A stretch of DNA of 15,049 bases from DASWUD01 sp036401755. GTDB taxonomy: Bacteria; Pseudomonadota; Gammaproteobacteria; Thiohalomonadales; Thiohalomonadaceae. The stretch covers positions 1-15,049 of the forward strand of contig DASWUD010000251.1 in NCBI GenBank assembly GCA_036401755.1, read 5' to 3'. Under the pieces are notes generated by a model that searched no databases, was not told the origin of the DNA, and saw only the letters and a list, made by a program, of their open reading frames with translations. The translations under genes and the position numbers were made by a program. This document shows positions 7,059 to 13,309 of the stretch, piece after piece (the stretch's first letter is position 1; each line of letters opens with the position of its first letter).

Positions 7059-8302
7059 GTGATGGCCTTCAGATATTTTTCGACAAATTTCCGTCCATTC
7101 TCGTAGCTGACCCCTGTCAGCAGCAGCGAGGTCTGCACCCCGGAACGGTTCTTTTCTATCGTGGCGGCCACCAGGGCCCAGTCAAACAGGCCTGGAACCT
7201 TTTTGTGGCCGCGCAGACAGAGGGAGGTCTTGAGATTCACACTGCCGTTGTCGACAAAGTCGTCACTGCAATGGAAGTTGGTGAGGTACTCCTCTTCACC
7301 CTCATTGGGCAGAGAATCGCTAAAGCTGTTTTGATAGAGCGCCGAGAAGCGCAGTGCATTCAACTCTTCGGAACGCAGGTATCGGTGGCTATAGTAGATC
7401 TTGCCGGTAGAGTACTCATCGTCGATAAAGACGTCCTGCCGGCTCGAACAGACCCGCATGACGATCTCGTACATCCCCTTCTTTTCCTTGTCGGAGTCGC
7501 CCCAGCAATGCATAAAGGGGGCGATCTTGTCAGGCACCCGATAGTCGCCCAGCGCCGAGACGGGCAACTGCTCAGATAGTAACACCTCCATGAAGCGTTC
7601 CTGATTACGACGCAATTGCGTCTCAATACTCTCCCGGACACTCATCGGGTGGCGGGTCGCATTGGTAGCCACGAGTTGCACACCGAATTTTGCCGGGATG
7701 AGAAAGCCCACTCCATTTCCCGAGGTGGCGACGTTGATGCCGATGACGTTACCCAATTCATCGAGTGCGGGACCACCACTCATCCCTTGGTTGATAGCGC
7801 CCGAGAAGTGAATACGCTCGTACAGGGAGTTTTCCAAATTGCCGCTGTAAGAGCCATTGACCACGGTCATCCCCAGGTCGTTGGGATTGCCCAGGGAGAG
7901 AATGCGTGCCCCTTTATGCAAGGGATGCATGTCGAGGTTGAAAGGAGTGGCCGGCCCATTGCCGGTCCGTAGTAGGGCCAGGTCATTGATGAGGTCGAAG
8001 CCGACGACCTCCGGGCGCTCCTTGCCGCCGTCAGCACGGATGATCTCCACGCGGTAGTCATCAGGATTTTGCACCACCGCAGAGACCACGTGGTAATTGG
8101 TTACCGCAAGCCCTTCGGAAGAGACATAAAAGCCACTGCCCAGGCTGGAGCGCTCACCCGAGAGATTGTTGGTGATCTGTACCTGGACGATGGCATCACG
8201 ATAACGATCGAACAGCTCCTGGGCGGAATAGCTCGATTGTGCGGCAGAGGATGCACAGTAGAAGAGTGCCAGCAGCACGCTGAGCGCTGTATAAAGCTTC
8301 AT
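7046..8302 (-). CDS. Exported trypsin-like serine protease (S1C/DegP-like catalytic domain)
   Basis: 418 residues with a Sec signal peptide at the N-terminus (KLYTALSVLLALFYCASSAA), likely cut near residue 21, so it is periplasmic. Catalytic triad, numbered from the ATG at 8302: His71 in VTNYHVV, Asp107 in INDLALL, Ser175 in INQGMSGGP. The layout matches DegP-type proteases, but no PDZ domain is apparent. Instead, residues about 210-418 form an unrecognised domain with several cysteines (HCWGD, RVCSS, HCSDD, LCLRG) that could form disulfides. An ATG at 8314 adds four residues; neither start has a strong Shine-Dalgarno, and 8302 gives the cleaner signal peptide. It is transcribed together with the overlapping FHA membrane protein, which suggests a signalling pair across the membrane (inference). 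Confidence 0.88.
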   Translation of the reverse strand: MKLYTALSVLLALFYCASSAAQSSYSAQELFDRYRDAIVQVQITNNLSGERSSLGSGFYVSSEGLAVTNYHVVSAVVQNPDDYRVEIIRADGGKERPEVVGFDLINDLALLRTGNGPATPFNLDMHPLHKGARILSLGNPNDLGMTVVNGSYSGNLENSLYERIHFSGAINQGMSGGPALDELGNVIGINVATSGNGVGFLIPAKFGVQLVATNATRHPMSVRESIETQLRRNQERFMEVLLSEQLPVSALGDYRVPDKIAPFMHCWGDSDKEKKGMYEIVMRVCSSRQDVFIDDEYSTGKIYYSHRYLRSEELNALRFSALYQNSFSDSLPNEGEEEYLTNFHCSDDFVDNGSVNLKTSLCLRGHKKVPGLFDWALVAATIEKNRSGVQTSLLLTGVSYENGRKFVEKYLKAITWKE

Positions 8303-8340
8303 GATTGAACCCATCAGTCCGGTTCATTTGAGCATAAAAC

Positions 8341-8360
8341 AAAAAACCCGCCGAAGCGGG
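8341..8360 (-). terminator. UUCG-loop terminator closing the DsrC-like gene unit
   Basis: On the minus strand: stem CCCGC-TTCG-GCGGG followed by TTTTTT, with an A-tract before the stem. It begins about 39 nt after the stop of the DsrC-like gene (8399) and ends 38 nt before the protease start. This is a textbook intrinsic terminator and separates the two minus-strand units. The flanking A and T tracts would allow some activity on the plus strand as well, but no plus-strand gene reads into it. Confidence 0.9.
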
Positions 8361-8398
8361 CTTTTTGCGCGAATCGATAAAACCGAGCGACGCGGGTA

Positions 8399-8737
8399 TC
8401 AATAACCACCCTTGCGGCGGCTCTCCGGCAGACCGCCGATCTTGGCAGCCTGCTTGGAGGGCTGCATCGGGAACAGTTCATAGAGATCCTTGGACTGCAC
8501 GTTGCCGCCCCACTTCTCGGACATCGCTTTGAGGATGTTGCGATCGTTGGGCTGGTTCTGGCCGTTGTTGATGTATTCATCACGCAGGAAGTTGATCAGG
8601 TCCCAGGACTTCTCGCTCAGGGTCACGCCCTCGCCTGCGGCGATCACCTTGGCCACTTCCTCGTTCCAATCTTCAAGATTGACCAGGTAGCCGTTCTTGT
8701 CAGCTTCGATGGTCTTGCCGTTGACTTCGTAGGACAT
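8399..8737 (-). CDS. DsrC/TusE-family protein lacking all cysteines (RspA-like)
   Basis: 112 residues, clearly homologous to DsrC at 14459: VNGK(T/V), DWNE, AAGEGV, YELFP and KQAxKIxGLP occur in the same order. DsrC works through two C-terminal cysteines. Here the first is Ala98 (KQAAKIGGLP), the C-terminus reads ESRRKGGY, and the protein has no cysteine at all. It therefore cannot carry persulfide or form the DsrC trisulfide. I recall that Cys-less family members have been called RspA (regulatory sulfur-related protein); that name is from memory. The start at the ATG at 8737 has AAGGAG 6 nt upstream; the preceding TTG is not needed. Last gene of the unit, followed by a terminator. A regulatory or binding role is inferred, possibly via the family's helix-turn-helix-like region. 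Confidence 0.9.
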   Translation of the reverse strand: MSYEVNGKTIEADKNGYLVNLEDWNEEVAKVIAAGEGVTLSEKSWDLINFLRDEYINNGQNQPNDRNILKAMSEKWGGNVQSKDLYELFPMQPSKQAAKIGGLPESRRKGGY

Positions 8738-8799
8738 CAAATGCTCCTTAAGCTCTGTTCGTGAGGTTGATAATAAGGCTGAAAATTAAGCGACGGATT

Positions 8800-9459
8800 T
8801 TAAACGCTTTTATGCGGGATAAACAAGCCACAGCCCAATTTGTGGTGGCTGCCAAGGCCGCTCTCCTGGAGTGCGATCGCATCCACCGGCTTCAGATCGC
8901 CCACCATCAGGCTGCGCGTCATCAGCAATCCTTCATGAGAGCAGACCATATTCGCCTTGCCGGCGATCACTTTCTTGAAGTTGAGACCATCTTCACGCAG
9001 CTCCTGCACCACGCGGGTCAAAAACGCCTCTTCGCTCTCACCCTCCGGGCTGACCACGAAACGTGCGTAGAGTGTCGAGGTGTTGCTGAGCAGCCTGACC
9101 TTGCCCTCTCCTACTTTGATGGAGCTACCCGCTACCATCAGGATGTGGCCGCTCAAGTGTTGGGCATCGGCCACCCGCTCCTTGGGCAGGCGCAGGGTCA
9201 TTTTGGTGCGCCGCGACAGATAGAGCACGTCACCGACATCGTCGGGGCGCATCCAGCCGTTGCCCGACTCTGCCACGTGAATCACGTGCATGCCGGCCTC
9301 GGGCTCATTGGCGAACCAGGGAAGCACACTCATGATCGCATCTGAGAGCGCCTGGGCATGGTCGACCGGCAGGGTCTTGCAGTCGATGGCAAAGGCCAGA
9401 TCGACGATGCGATCCGGTACTACAAAGTGTTCGGGATTCTCTTCCTCTTGCCAGAACAT
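8800..9459 (-). CDS. Cas6/Cmx6-like RAMP-superfamily protein, not next to a CRISPR
   Basis: 219 residues. The pattern matches what I remember of the Cas6/Cmx6 family of type I-MYXAN systems: TLPVDHAQAL (29-38), LPWF, HVIHVAESGNGWMRP (58-72), SRRTKMTLRLP (82-92), TLYARFVV, TRSLMVGDL (181-189), and a C-terminal glycine-rich loop SGLGSHHKLGCGLFIPHK (200-217) like the Cas6 G-loop. His34 in PVDH is a candidate catalytic residue. Cas6 enzymes cut CRISPR precursor RNA, but no repeat array or other cas gene is in this window. The protein may therefore bind or cleave another RNA (inference). The ATG overlaps nothing but follows the upstream TGA by one base, implying translational coupling. The next gene downstream is the Cys-less DsrC-like protein, 62 nt away. 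Confidence 0.72.
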   Translation of the reverse strand: MFWQEEENPEHFVVPDRIVDLAFAIDCKTLPVDHAQALSDAIMSVLPWFANEPEAGMHVIHVAESGNGWMRPDDVGDVLYLSRRTKMTLRLPKERVADAQHLSGHILMVAGSSIKVGEGKVRLLSNTSTLYARFVVSPEGESEEAFLTRVVQELREDGLNFKKVIAGKANMVCSHEGLLMTRSLMVGDLKPVDAIALQESGLGSHHKLGCGLFIPHKSV

Positions 9460-9460
9460 C

Positions 9461-10168
9461 TCACTCTACCGGGATCTTGCTGCGCAGTGCATCACGGTCG
9501 AACCACCACTCGCCGGCCGGCACCACCACGTCGAGGATCTTGCCGAGGCGCGGGATGAACAGCGCCGGGTCGTTCAGTTGCATGCGCTCCACCCAGAAGT
9601 CGAACAGCTCCTGGCTATCCACCTGGCTGTGGCGGCGTGCCACCTGTCCCAGCAGCTGCGAGGTGAAGAACTGCAGGTCGCTGCGCTGCTTGCCTTCGGC
9701 ACGCATATCGACCACGTAGCAGGCTACCGCCGCCGCTACCGCGCCGCCATCGGAGTTGTCCGGGGTCTCCTCGGTCAGGTGGTGGAGCATCGCCACGCTG
9801 AGTTCGGGGTCGATGGGATAGGTGACGCCGAGCCAGATACCGTGGACCAACGCCTTGAGAGAGTCGGGCTGCTCGGCTTGGTACATGACATCACACGCCT
9901 CTACCGCCTGAGTCCAGGACGCCTGGGGCAGGGCCAGTTCAAAGGCCTGTTGTGCCAGCTGCCACGCTTCGACCTTGCGATCGAGATCATTGAGGATGTA
10001 GCCCATGTCCAGCAGCACCTTGGCCCGTTCCGTGGCGCCCAGTGTCTGTTGCTGGTCGGTCAGGATCTGCTTCAGTTCGCCAAGGCGCAGCTCCAGCAAT
10101 TCGCTGGACTTGACGGCGTCGCTGGCGCACTCCGCCTCTCTGAGCTCTTCTGTATGGAGATATTTCAC
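9461..10168 (-). CDS. Helical protein of unknown function coupled to the Cas6-like gene
   Basis: 235 residues, not recognised. It is soluble, acidic and predicted largely alpha-helical. Residues about 20-100 (ELRLGELKQIL, AKVLLDMGYILNDLDRKVEAWQLAQQAFELAL) resemble TPR-like helical hairpins, which would suit protein-protein contact. The C-terminus ends in a Trp-rich patch (VVPAGEWWFDRD). No catalytic motif, signal peptide or membrane segment is seen. The start codon is GTG with AGGA 8 nt upstream. The gene begins 27 nt after the small gene and ends one base before the Cas6-like ATG, so the products are probably made in matched amounts and may interact. Confidence 0.8.
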   Translation of the reverse strand: MKYLHTEELREAECASDAVKSSELLELRLGELKQILTDQQQTLGATERAKVLLDMGYILNDLDRKVEAWQLAQQAFELALPQASWTQAVEACDVMYQAEQPDSLKALVHGIWLGVTYPIDPELSVAMLHHLTEETPDNSDGGAVAAAVACYVVDMRAEGKQRSDLQFFTSQLLGQVARRHSQVDSQELFDFWVERMQLNDPALFIPRLGKILDVVVPAGEWWFDRDALRSKIPVE

Positions 10169-10195
10169 GGTCGTTTTCCTGGGCGAGTAATGAGA

Positions 10196-10372
10196 TCAGT
10201 AGAAAGCCGCCTCCAGCCTATCCTCCCAGTTCTCTGGCGTATCGGGATAGGGGGGCTTCACGTCGATGCGGAAAAAGCGTTCACGTTTCTTCAACTCTCC
10301 GATCAGCTCCAGCAACTCCTCGAATGTCTGGAGCTGGGGATTCTGGATGAGTACCTCACTCAGGTTTAGCAT
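10196..10372 (-). CDS. 58-residue small protein, first gene of the divergent unit
   Basis: A short gene found by reading the minus strand directly; it falls just under a 60-residue cutoff. The product starts MLNLSEVLIQNPQLQTFEEL, continues as an amphipathic helix rich in Leu, Glu and Lys, and ends with KPPYPDTPENWEDRLEAAFY. Evidence that it is real: AAGAGG about 9 nt before the ATG, an open frame running to a TGA 27 nt before the next gene, position directly behind a good promoter, and codon use like its neighbours. No known family is recognised. With a helical half and a Pro/Trp/acidic tail it looks like a small adaptor or regulator of the following proteins, which is inference only. Confidence 0.7.
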   Translation of the reverse strand: MLNLSEVLIQNPQLQTFEELLELIGELKKRERFFRIDVKPPYPDTPENWEDRLEAAFY

Positions 10373-10426
10373 TCCGCATCCTCTTCATATAAATAGGCAC
10401 ACATGGCAGCCGCTACCTCTCAGCCT

Positions 10427-10455
10427 TTAATAGGGCTACGTCAGGCACATCTCAA
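10427..10455 (-). promoter_or_regulatory. Sigma70-type promoter of the small-gene/Cas6-like unit
   Basis: Read on the minus strand: -35 TTGAGA (10455-10450; 5 of 6 consensus bases), spacer of exactly 17 nt, and -10 TATTAA (10432-10427; 4 of 6). Transcription would start near 10420, giving a leader of about 48 nt before the ATG at 10372. It is the best-scoring promoter I could find in the window. Confidence 0.5.
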
Positions 10456-10540
10456 GTCAGCCAATACCAAAGCAATTCAGTTAATTATTATTGAACCCAA
10501 TCAGGGGGATATACGCAATAACTCATGTAGCGCGGCGGTA

Positions 10541-10571
10541 TTGCCTAGAACAACAAAGTTAGCGATACAAT
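10541..10571 (+). promoter_or_regulatory. dsrA: Weak candidate dsrA promoter P1
   Basis: TTGCCT (10541-10546) and TACAAT (10566-10571) with a 19-nt spacer, which is longer than ideal. The -10 matches 5 of 6 bases and the -35 matches 4. If used, the dsrA leader would be about 310 nt long and would include the palindromes and pyrimidine tract. Low confidence. Confidence 0.25.
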
Positions 10572-10575
10572 ATAA

Positions 10576-10616
10576 ACATAACATTAATATTATGTCATAA
10601 CTATTTGTTAATTATG
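10576..10616. promoter_or_regulatory. Palindrome cluster, candidate operator
   Basis: A 20-bp near-perfect palindrome (10576-10595, 18 of 20 positions symmetric) with arms ACATAA/TTATGT around ATTAAT. It overlaps a perfect TTATG-T-CATAA (10590-10600), and a fourth half-site TTATG lies at 10612-10616. Four TTATG/CATAA half-sites within 40 bp suggest cooperative binding by a dimeric regulator. AT-rich DNA yields such patterns by chance more often, so this is tentative. Confidence 0.4.
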
Positions 10617-10719
10617 GAATAAAAATACAACTAATGACCGCATTCATCATACTGCGGCTGTTATTTATATATCCCATTGAGGATATGCCTATCCCCCTCC
10701 TCTCCCCCATCCGGCAGAT

Positions 10720-10747
10720 TTGCTTGCCCCAGCACAACTCCTAAACT
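10720..10747 (+). promoter_or_regulatory. dsrA: Weak candidate dsrA promoter P2
   Basis: TTGCTT (10720-10725), a 16-nt spacer, and TAAACT (10742-10747); each hexamer matches consensus at 4 of 6 positions. The leader would be about 130 nt. It is an alternative to P1, and neither is strong. A regulator-assisted promoter could have such poor boxes. Confidence 0.25.
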
Positions 10748-10885
10748 CTCGCTCCAATTGGAAGTGGCCTTACCATCGCTGCTCTCAATCCATGCAGGGT
10801 TTCATTTGGCAGTACCTGCACTGTGGATAGCCGCGCGGAATTCCGAACGGTCCAGAAACCCATAAGTCTGACGGGAGAAAAAGTA

Positions 10886-12130
10886 ATGTCGAAGAAGTTG
10901 CACAACACCCCCATGCTCGACGAGCTGGAAAAGGGCCCCTGGCCCAGCTTCGTGACCGGCCTCAAGCGCCTGGCCACCCAGAACGGTAATGAAATGGTTA
11001 ACGACCTGCTCGGGCAGCTCGAAACCTCGTATAAAACCCGCAAGGGTTACTGGAAGGGCGGCACTGTCGGCGTCATCGGCTACGGTGGTGGCGTTATCCC
11101 CCGCTTCACCGAGCTGCTCGGCGAAGACAAGAAGCCCCTGTTCCCCAAGGCGGCCGAGTTCCATACCCTCCGCATCATGCCGCCCGCCGGCAACCACTAC
11201 ACCACCGACACCCTGCGCAAGTTCTGCGATGTCTGGGAAAAGTATGGCTCGGGCCTGATCGCCTTCCACGGCCAGTCCGGTGACATCATGTTCCAGGGTT
11301 GCACCACCGAAAACGTCCAGCCTGCCTTCGACGAATTGAACGAAATGGGCTTCGACCTCGGCGGCGCCGGTCCGGCTGTACGTACCGGTATGTCCTGTGT
11401 CGGCTCCGCCCGTTGCGAGCAGTCTTGCGCCAACGAGCAGAAGATCCACCGCGAACTGGTTAACGCCTTCCTCGACGACATGCACCGTCCGGCACTGCCC
11501 TACAAGATGAAGTTCAAGGTGTCGGGCTGCCCCAACGACTGCATGAACTCCATCCACCGTGCTGACTTCTCCGTGATCGGCACCTGGCGTGACGACATGA
11601 AGGTCGACCAGAACGAAGTGAAGGCTTTCGTCAAGGCCAAGGGCCGCAAGTACGTGATCGACAACGTCATCACCCGCTGCCCGACCCAGGCCCTGAGCCT
11701 GAACGACGATGACACCCTGGCCGTCGACAACAAGAACTGCGTGCGCTGCATGCACTGCCTGAATGTCATGACCAAGGCACTCTCCGTCGGCGACGACAAG
11801 GGCGTCTCGATCCTCATCGGTGGCAAGCGCACCCTGAAGATCGGCGACCTGATGGGTACCGTCATTGTTCCGTTCAAGAAGCTGGAAACCGACGAAGACT
11901 ACGAAAGTCTGGTTGAGCTGGCTGGTAACGTCATCGACTTTTTCGCTGAAAATGCTCTGGAACACGAGCGTACCGGTGAAATGATCGAGCGTATCGGTCT
12001 GGTCAACTTCCTCGAAGGCCTCGGCATCGACGTTGACCCCAACATGATCAACAACCCGCGCTCCAACTCCTACATCCGTATGGATGGCTGGGACGACGAA
12101 GCGGCCAAGTGGGCTGAGCGCAAGGCGTAA
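10886..12130 (+). CDS. dsrA: Reverse dissimilatory sulfite reductase alpha subunit
   Basis: 414 residues, the usual DsrA length. With DsrB it forms the cytoplasmic siroheme enzyme that, in sulfur oxidisers, releases sulfite from DsrC-bound sulfur. The siroheme-coupled [4Fe-4S] ligands are Cys171 and Cys177 (CVGSARC) plus Cys215 and Cys219 (CPNDC). The inserted ferredoxin domain has Cys265 (RCPTQA) and Cys285, Cys288 and Cys291 (CVRCMHC). The N-terminus TPMLDELEKGPWPSF is typical of DsrA. The start is the ATG at 10886, with GGGAG 8 nt upstream; the frame is open further upstream without a ribosome-binding site. Strongly biased codon use (AAG, AAC, GGC, CTG) suggests high expression. First gene of the dsr operon. 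The presence of dsrEFH points to the oxidative rather than sulfate-reducing type. Confidence 0.97.
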   Translation: MSKKLHNTPMLDELEKGPWPSFVTGLKRLATQNGNEMVNDLLGQLETSYKTRKGYWKGGTVGVIGYGGGVIPRFTELLGEDKKPLFPKAAEFHTLRIMPPAGNHYTTDTLRKFCDVWEKYGSGLIAFHGQSGDIMFQGCTTENVQPAFDELNEMGFDLGGAGPAVRTGMSCVGSARCEQSCANEQKIHRELVNAFLDDMHRPALPYKMKFKVSGCPNDCMNSIHRADFSVIGTWRDDMKVDQNEVKAFVKAKGRKYVIDNVITRCPTQALSLNDDDTLAVDNKNCVRCMHCLNVMTKALSVGDDKGVSILIGGKRTLKIGDLMGTVIVPFKKLETDEDYESLVELAGNVIDFFAENALEHERTGEMIERIGLVNFLEGLGIDVDPNMINNPRSNSYIRMDGWDDEAAKWAERKA

Positions 12131-12155
12131 GCCTGACGTTCTAGTGAATCGGCGA

Positions 12156-12175
12156 GGAGCGGTCATGGCCGCTCC
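12156..12175 (+). other. Intercistronic hairpin between dsrA and dsrB
   Basis: Arms GGAGCGG and CCGCTCC plus one G-U pair enclose a CATG loop, giving an 8-bp stem. It starts 26 nt after the dsrA stop. No U-tract follows, so it should not terminate transcription. It may stabilise the dsrA part of the mRNA or mark a processing point, and the following spacer is AT-rich before the dsrB ribosome-binding site. Confidence 0.6.
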
Positions 12176-12212
12176 CGCATAAACAAAGTTTAATTTAGAT
12201 TTGGAGGTAAAC

Positions 12213-13283
12213 ATGTCTGCACCTCGTATGCCTATCGAGAGTGGCGTTCCAGATCCGTTTCCGTACATGCACCCGCTGCTGAAGAAAAATTTCGGCGCGT
12301 GGTCCTACCATGATCGTCCGCGTCCCGGCGTTCTGCGTCACGTTGCCAAGAGTGGCGATGTGGTCTGGACCGTCCGTGCCGGTACCCAGCGTCAGATGGA
12401 CGTCTTCACCATCCGCAAGCTGTGTGACATTGCTGATCAGTTCGCCGAAGGTCACGTCCGCTTCACCATGCGCTCCAACATCGAGTTCATGGTCAGCGCC
12501 GAGAGCAAGGTCGCCCCGCTCATCGACAAGCTGACGAAGGAAGGCTTCCCCGTCGGTGGTACCGGTCCTTCCGTGACCATGATCTCCCACACCCAGGGCT
12601 GGCTGCACTGCGACATCCCCGGCACCGACGCCTCGGGCGTGGTCAAAGCCCTGATGGACGAGCTGCACAGCGAGTTCATCAAGGAAGAGATGCCCAACCG
12701 TGTGCATATCACCACCTCCTGCTGCCAGATCAACTGCGGTGGCCAGGGTGATATCGCCATCAACATCCAGCACACCAAGCCGCCCAAGATCAACCATGAC
12801 CTGGTGGCCAACGTCTGCGAACGCCCGACCGTTGTGGCCCGCTGCCCGGTGGCCGCTATCCGCCCCGCCATGGTCAACGGCAAGCCGTCGCTGGAAGTCG
12901 ACGAGAAGAAGTGCGTCTGCTGTGGCGCCTGCTTCCCGCCCTGCCCGCCGATGCAGATCAACGATCCCGAGCACTCCAAGCTGGCGATCTGGGTGGGTGG
13001 CAAGCACTCCAACGCCCGTAGCAAGCCGATGTTCCACAAGCTGGTCGCCGCTGGCCTGCCCAACAACGCCCCGCGTTGGCCGGAAGTTGCCGCCGTCGTC
13101 AAGAACATCCTCAACGTCTACAAGAAGGACGCGAAGGATTGGGAACGTATCGGTGACTGGGTTGAGCGTATTGGTTGGCCGCAGTTCTTCGAAAAGACTG
13201 GTCTGCCGTTCACCAAGTATCACATCGACAACTGGCGTGGTGGCCGTGCCAACCTGAACGCCTCCGCTCACATCCGCTTCTGA
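12213..13283 (+). CDS. dsrB: Reverse dissimilatory sulfite reductase beta subunit
   Basis: 356 residues, the normal DsrB length. It pairs with DsrA in an alpha2-beta2 enzyme. Cofactor motifs: Cys133 (GWLHCD), Cys170, Cys171 and Cys175 (SCCQINCGG), and ferredoxin cysteines Cys211 (RCPVAA), Cys234, Cys237 and Cys240 in CVCCGAC, with a further Cys244. The N-terminal segment GVPDPFPYMHPLLKKNFGAW and the basic, Trp-rich C-terminus are family hallmarks. The ATG at 12213 has GGAGG 5 nt upstream, an excellent site; an in-frame TTG at 12201 sits before it and is not needed. Separated from dsrA by 82 nt including a hairpin, and from dsrE by 26 nt. Confidence 0.97.
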   Translation: MSAPRMPIESGVPDPFPYMHPLLKKNFGAWSYHDRPRPGVLRHVAKSGDVVWTVRAGTQRQMDVFTIRKLCDIADQFAEGHVRFTMRSNIEFMVSAESKVAPLIDKLTKEGFPVGGTGPSVTMISHTQGWLHCDIPGTDASGVVKALMDELHSEFIKEEMPNRVHITTSCCQINCGGQGDIAINIQHTKPPKINHDLVANVCERPTVVARCPVAAIRPAMVNGKPSLEVDEKKCVCCGACFPPCPPMQINDPEHSKLAIWVGGKHSNARSKPMFHKLVAAGLPNNAPRWPEVAAVVKNILNVYKKDAKDWERIGDWVERIGWPQFFEKTGLPFTKYHIDNWRGGRANLNASAHIRF

Positions 13284-13309
13284 TAGCGCGCTAGAGAGAA
13301 GGCACAGTA

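Larger units (their letters stand above)
10373..10885. other. Divergent control region between the Cas6-like unit and dsrA
   Basis: This 513-bp gap holds no convincing gene. Its centre (about 10560-10680) is strikingly AT-rich compared with the GC-rich genes around it. It contains a good minus-strand promoter (10427-10455), two weaker plus-strand candidates, a cluster of TTATG/CATAA half-sites (10577-10616), a CCGCA/TGCGG hairpin (10638-10657), a GGATA-TGCC-TATCC repeat (10681-10694) and a pyrimidine tract (10690-10706). dsr transcription in sulfur oxidisers is known to be induced by reduced sulfur, so regulator sites are expected here. Confidence 0.6.

Noticed and set aside
8770..8798. Internal promoter for the Cys-less DsrC gene (minus-strand TATTAT at 8775-8770)
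   Set aside because: The -10 is good, but no acceptable -35 lies 16-18 nt upstream.
8800..9459. CRISPR-Cas locus
   Set aside because: Only a Cas6-like protein is present. I saw no regularly spaced repeats and no other cas gene anywhere in the window.
10403..10600. 65-codon plus-strand open frame in the dsr control region
   Set aside because: No proper ribosome-binding site, composition follows the AT-rich DNA, and it runs through the candidate promoter and palindromes.
10805..10820. Possible sigma54 promoter (TTGGCAG...TGCA) before dsrA
   Set aside because: The GG-to-GC distance is 10 rather than the required 12 bases.
10677..10865. 62-codon plus-strand open frame just before dsrA
   Set aside because: TTG start without a Shine-Dalgarno, and Ser/Pro/Leu-rich content arising from the pyrimidine tract.
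10802..12268. 488-codon open frame antisense to dsrA
   Set aside because: It mirrors the strong codon bias of dsrA on the other strand, has low-complexity Val/Gly/Asp-rich sequence, no ribosome-binding site and no recognisable domain.
12195..13271. 358-codon open frame antisense to dsrB
   Set aside because: Same explanation: a shadow of a GC-rich, highly biased gene. DsrB itself is unmistakable on the plus strand.
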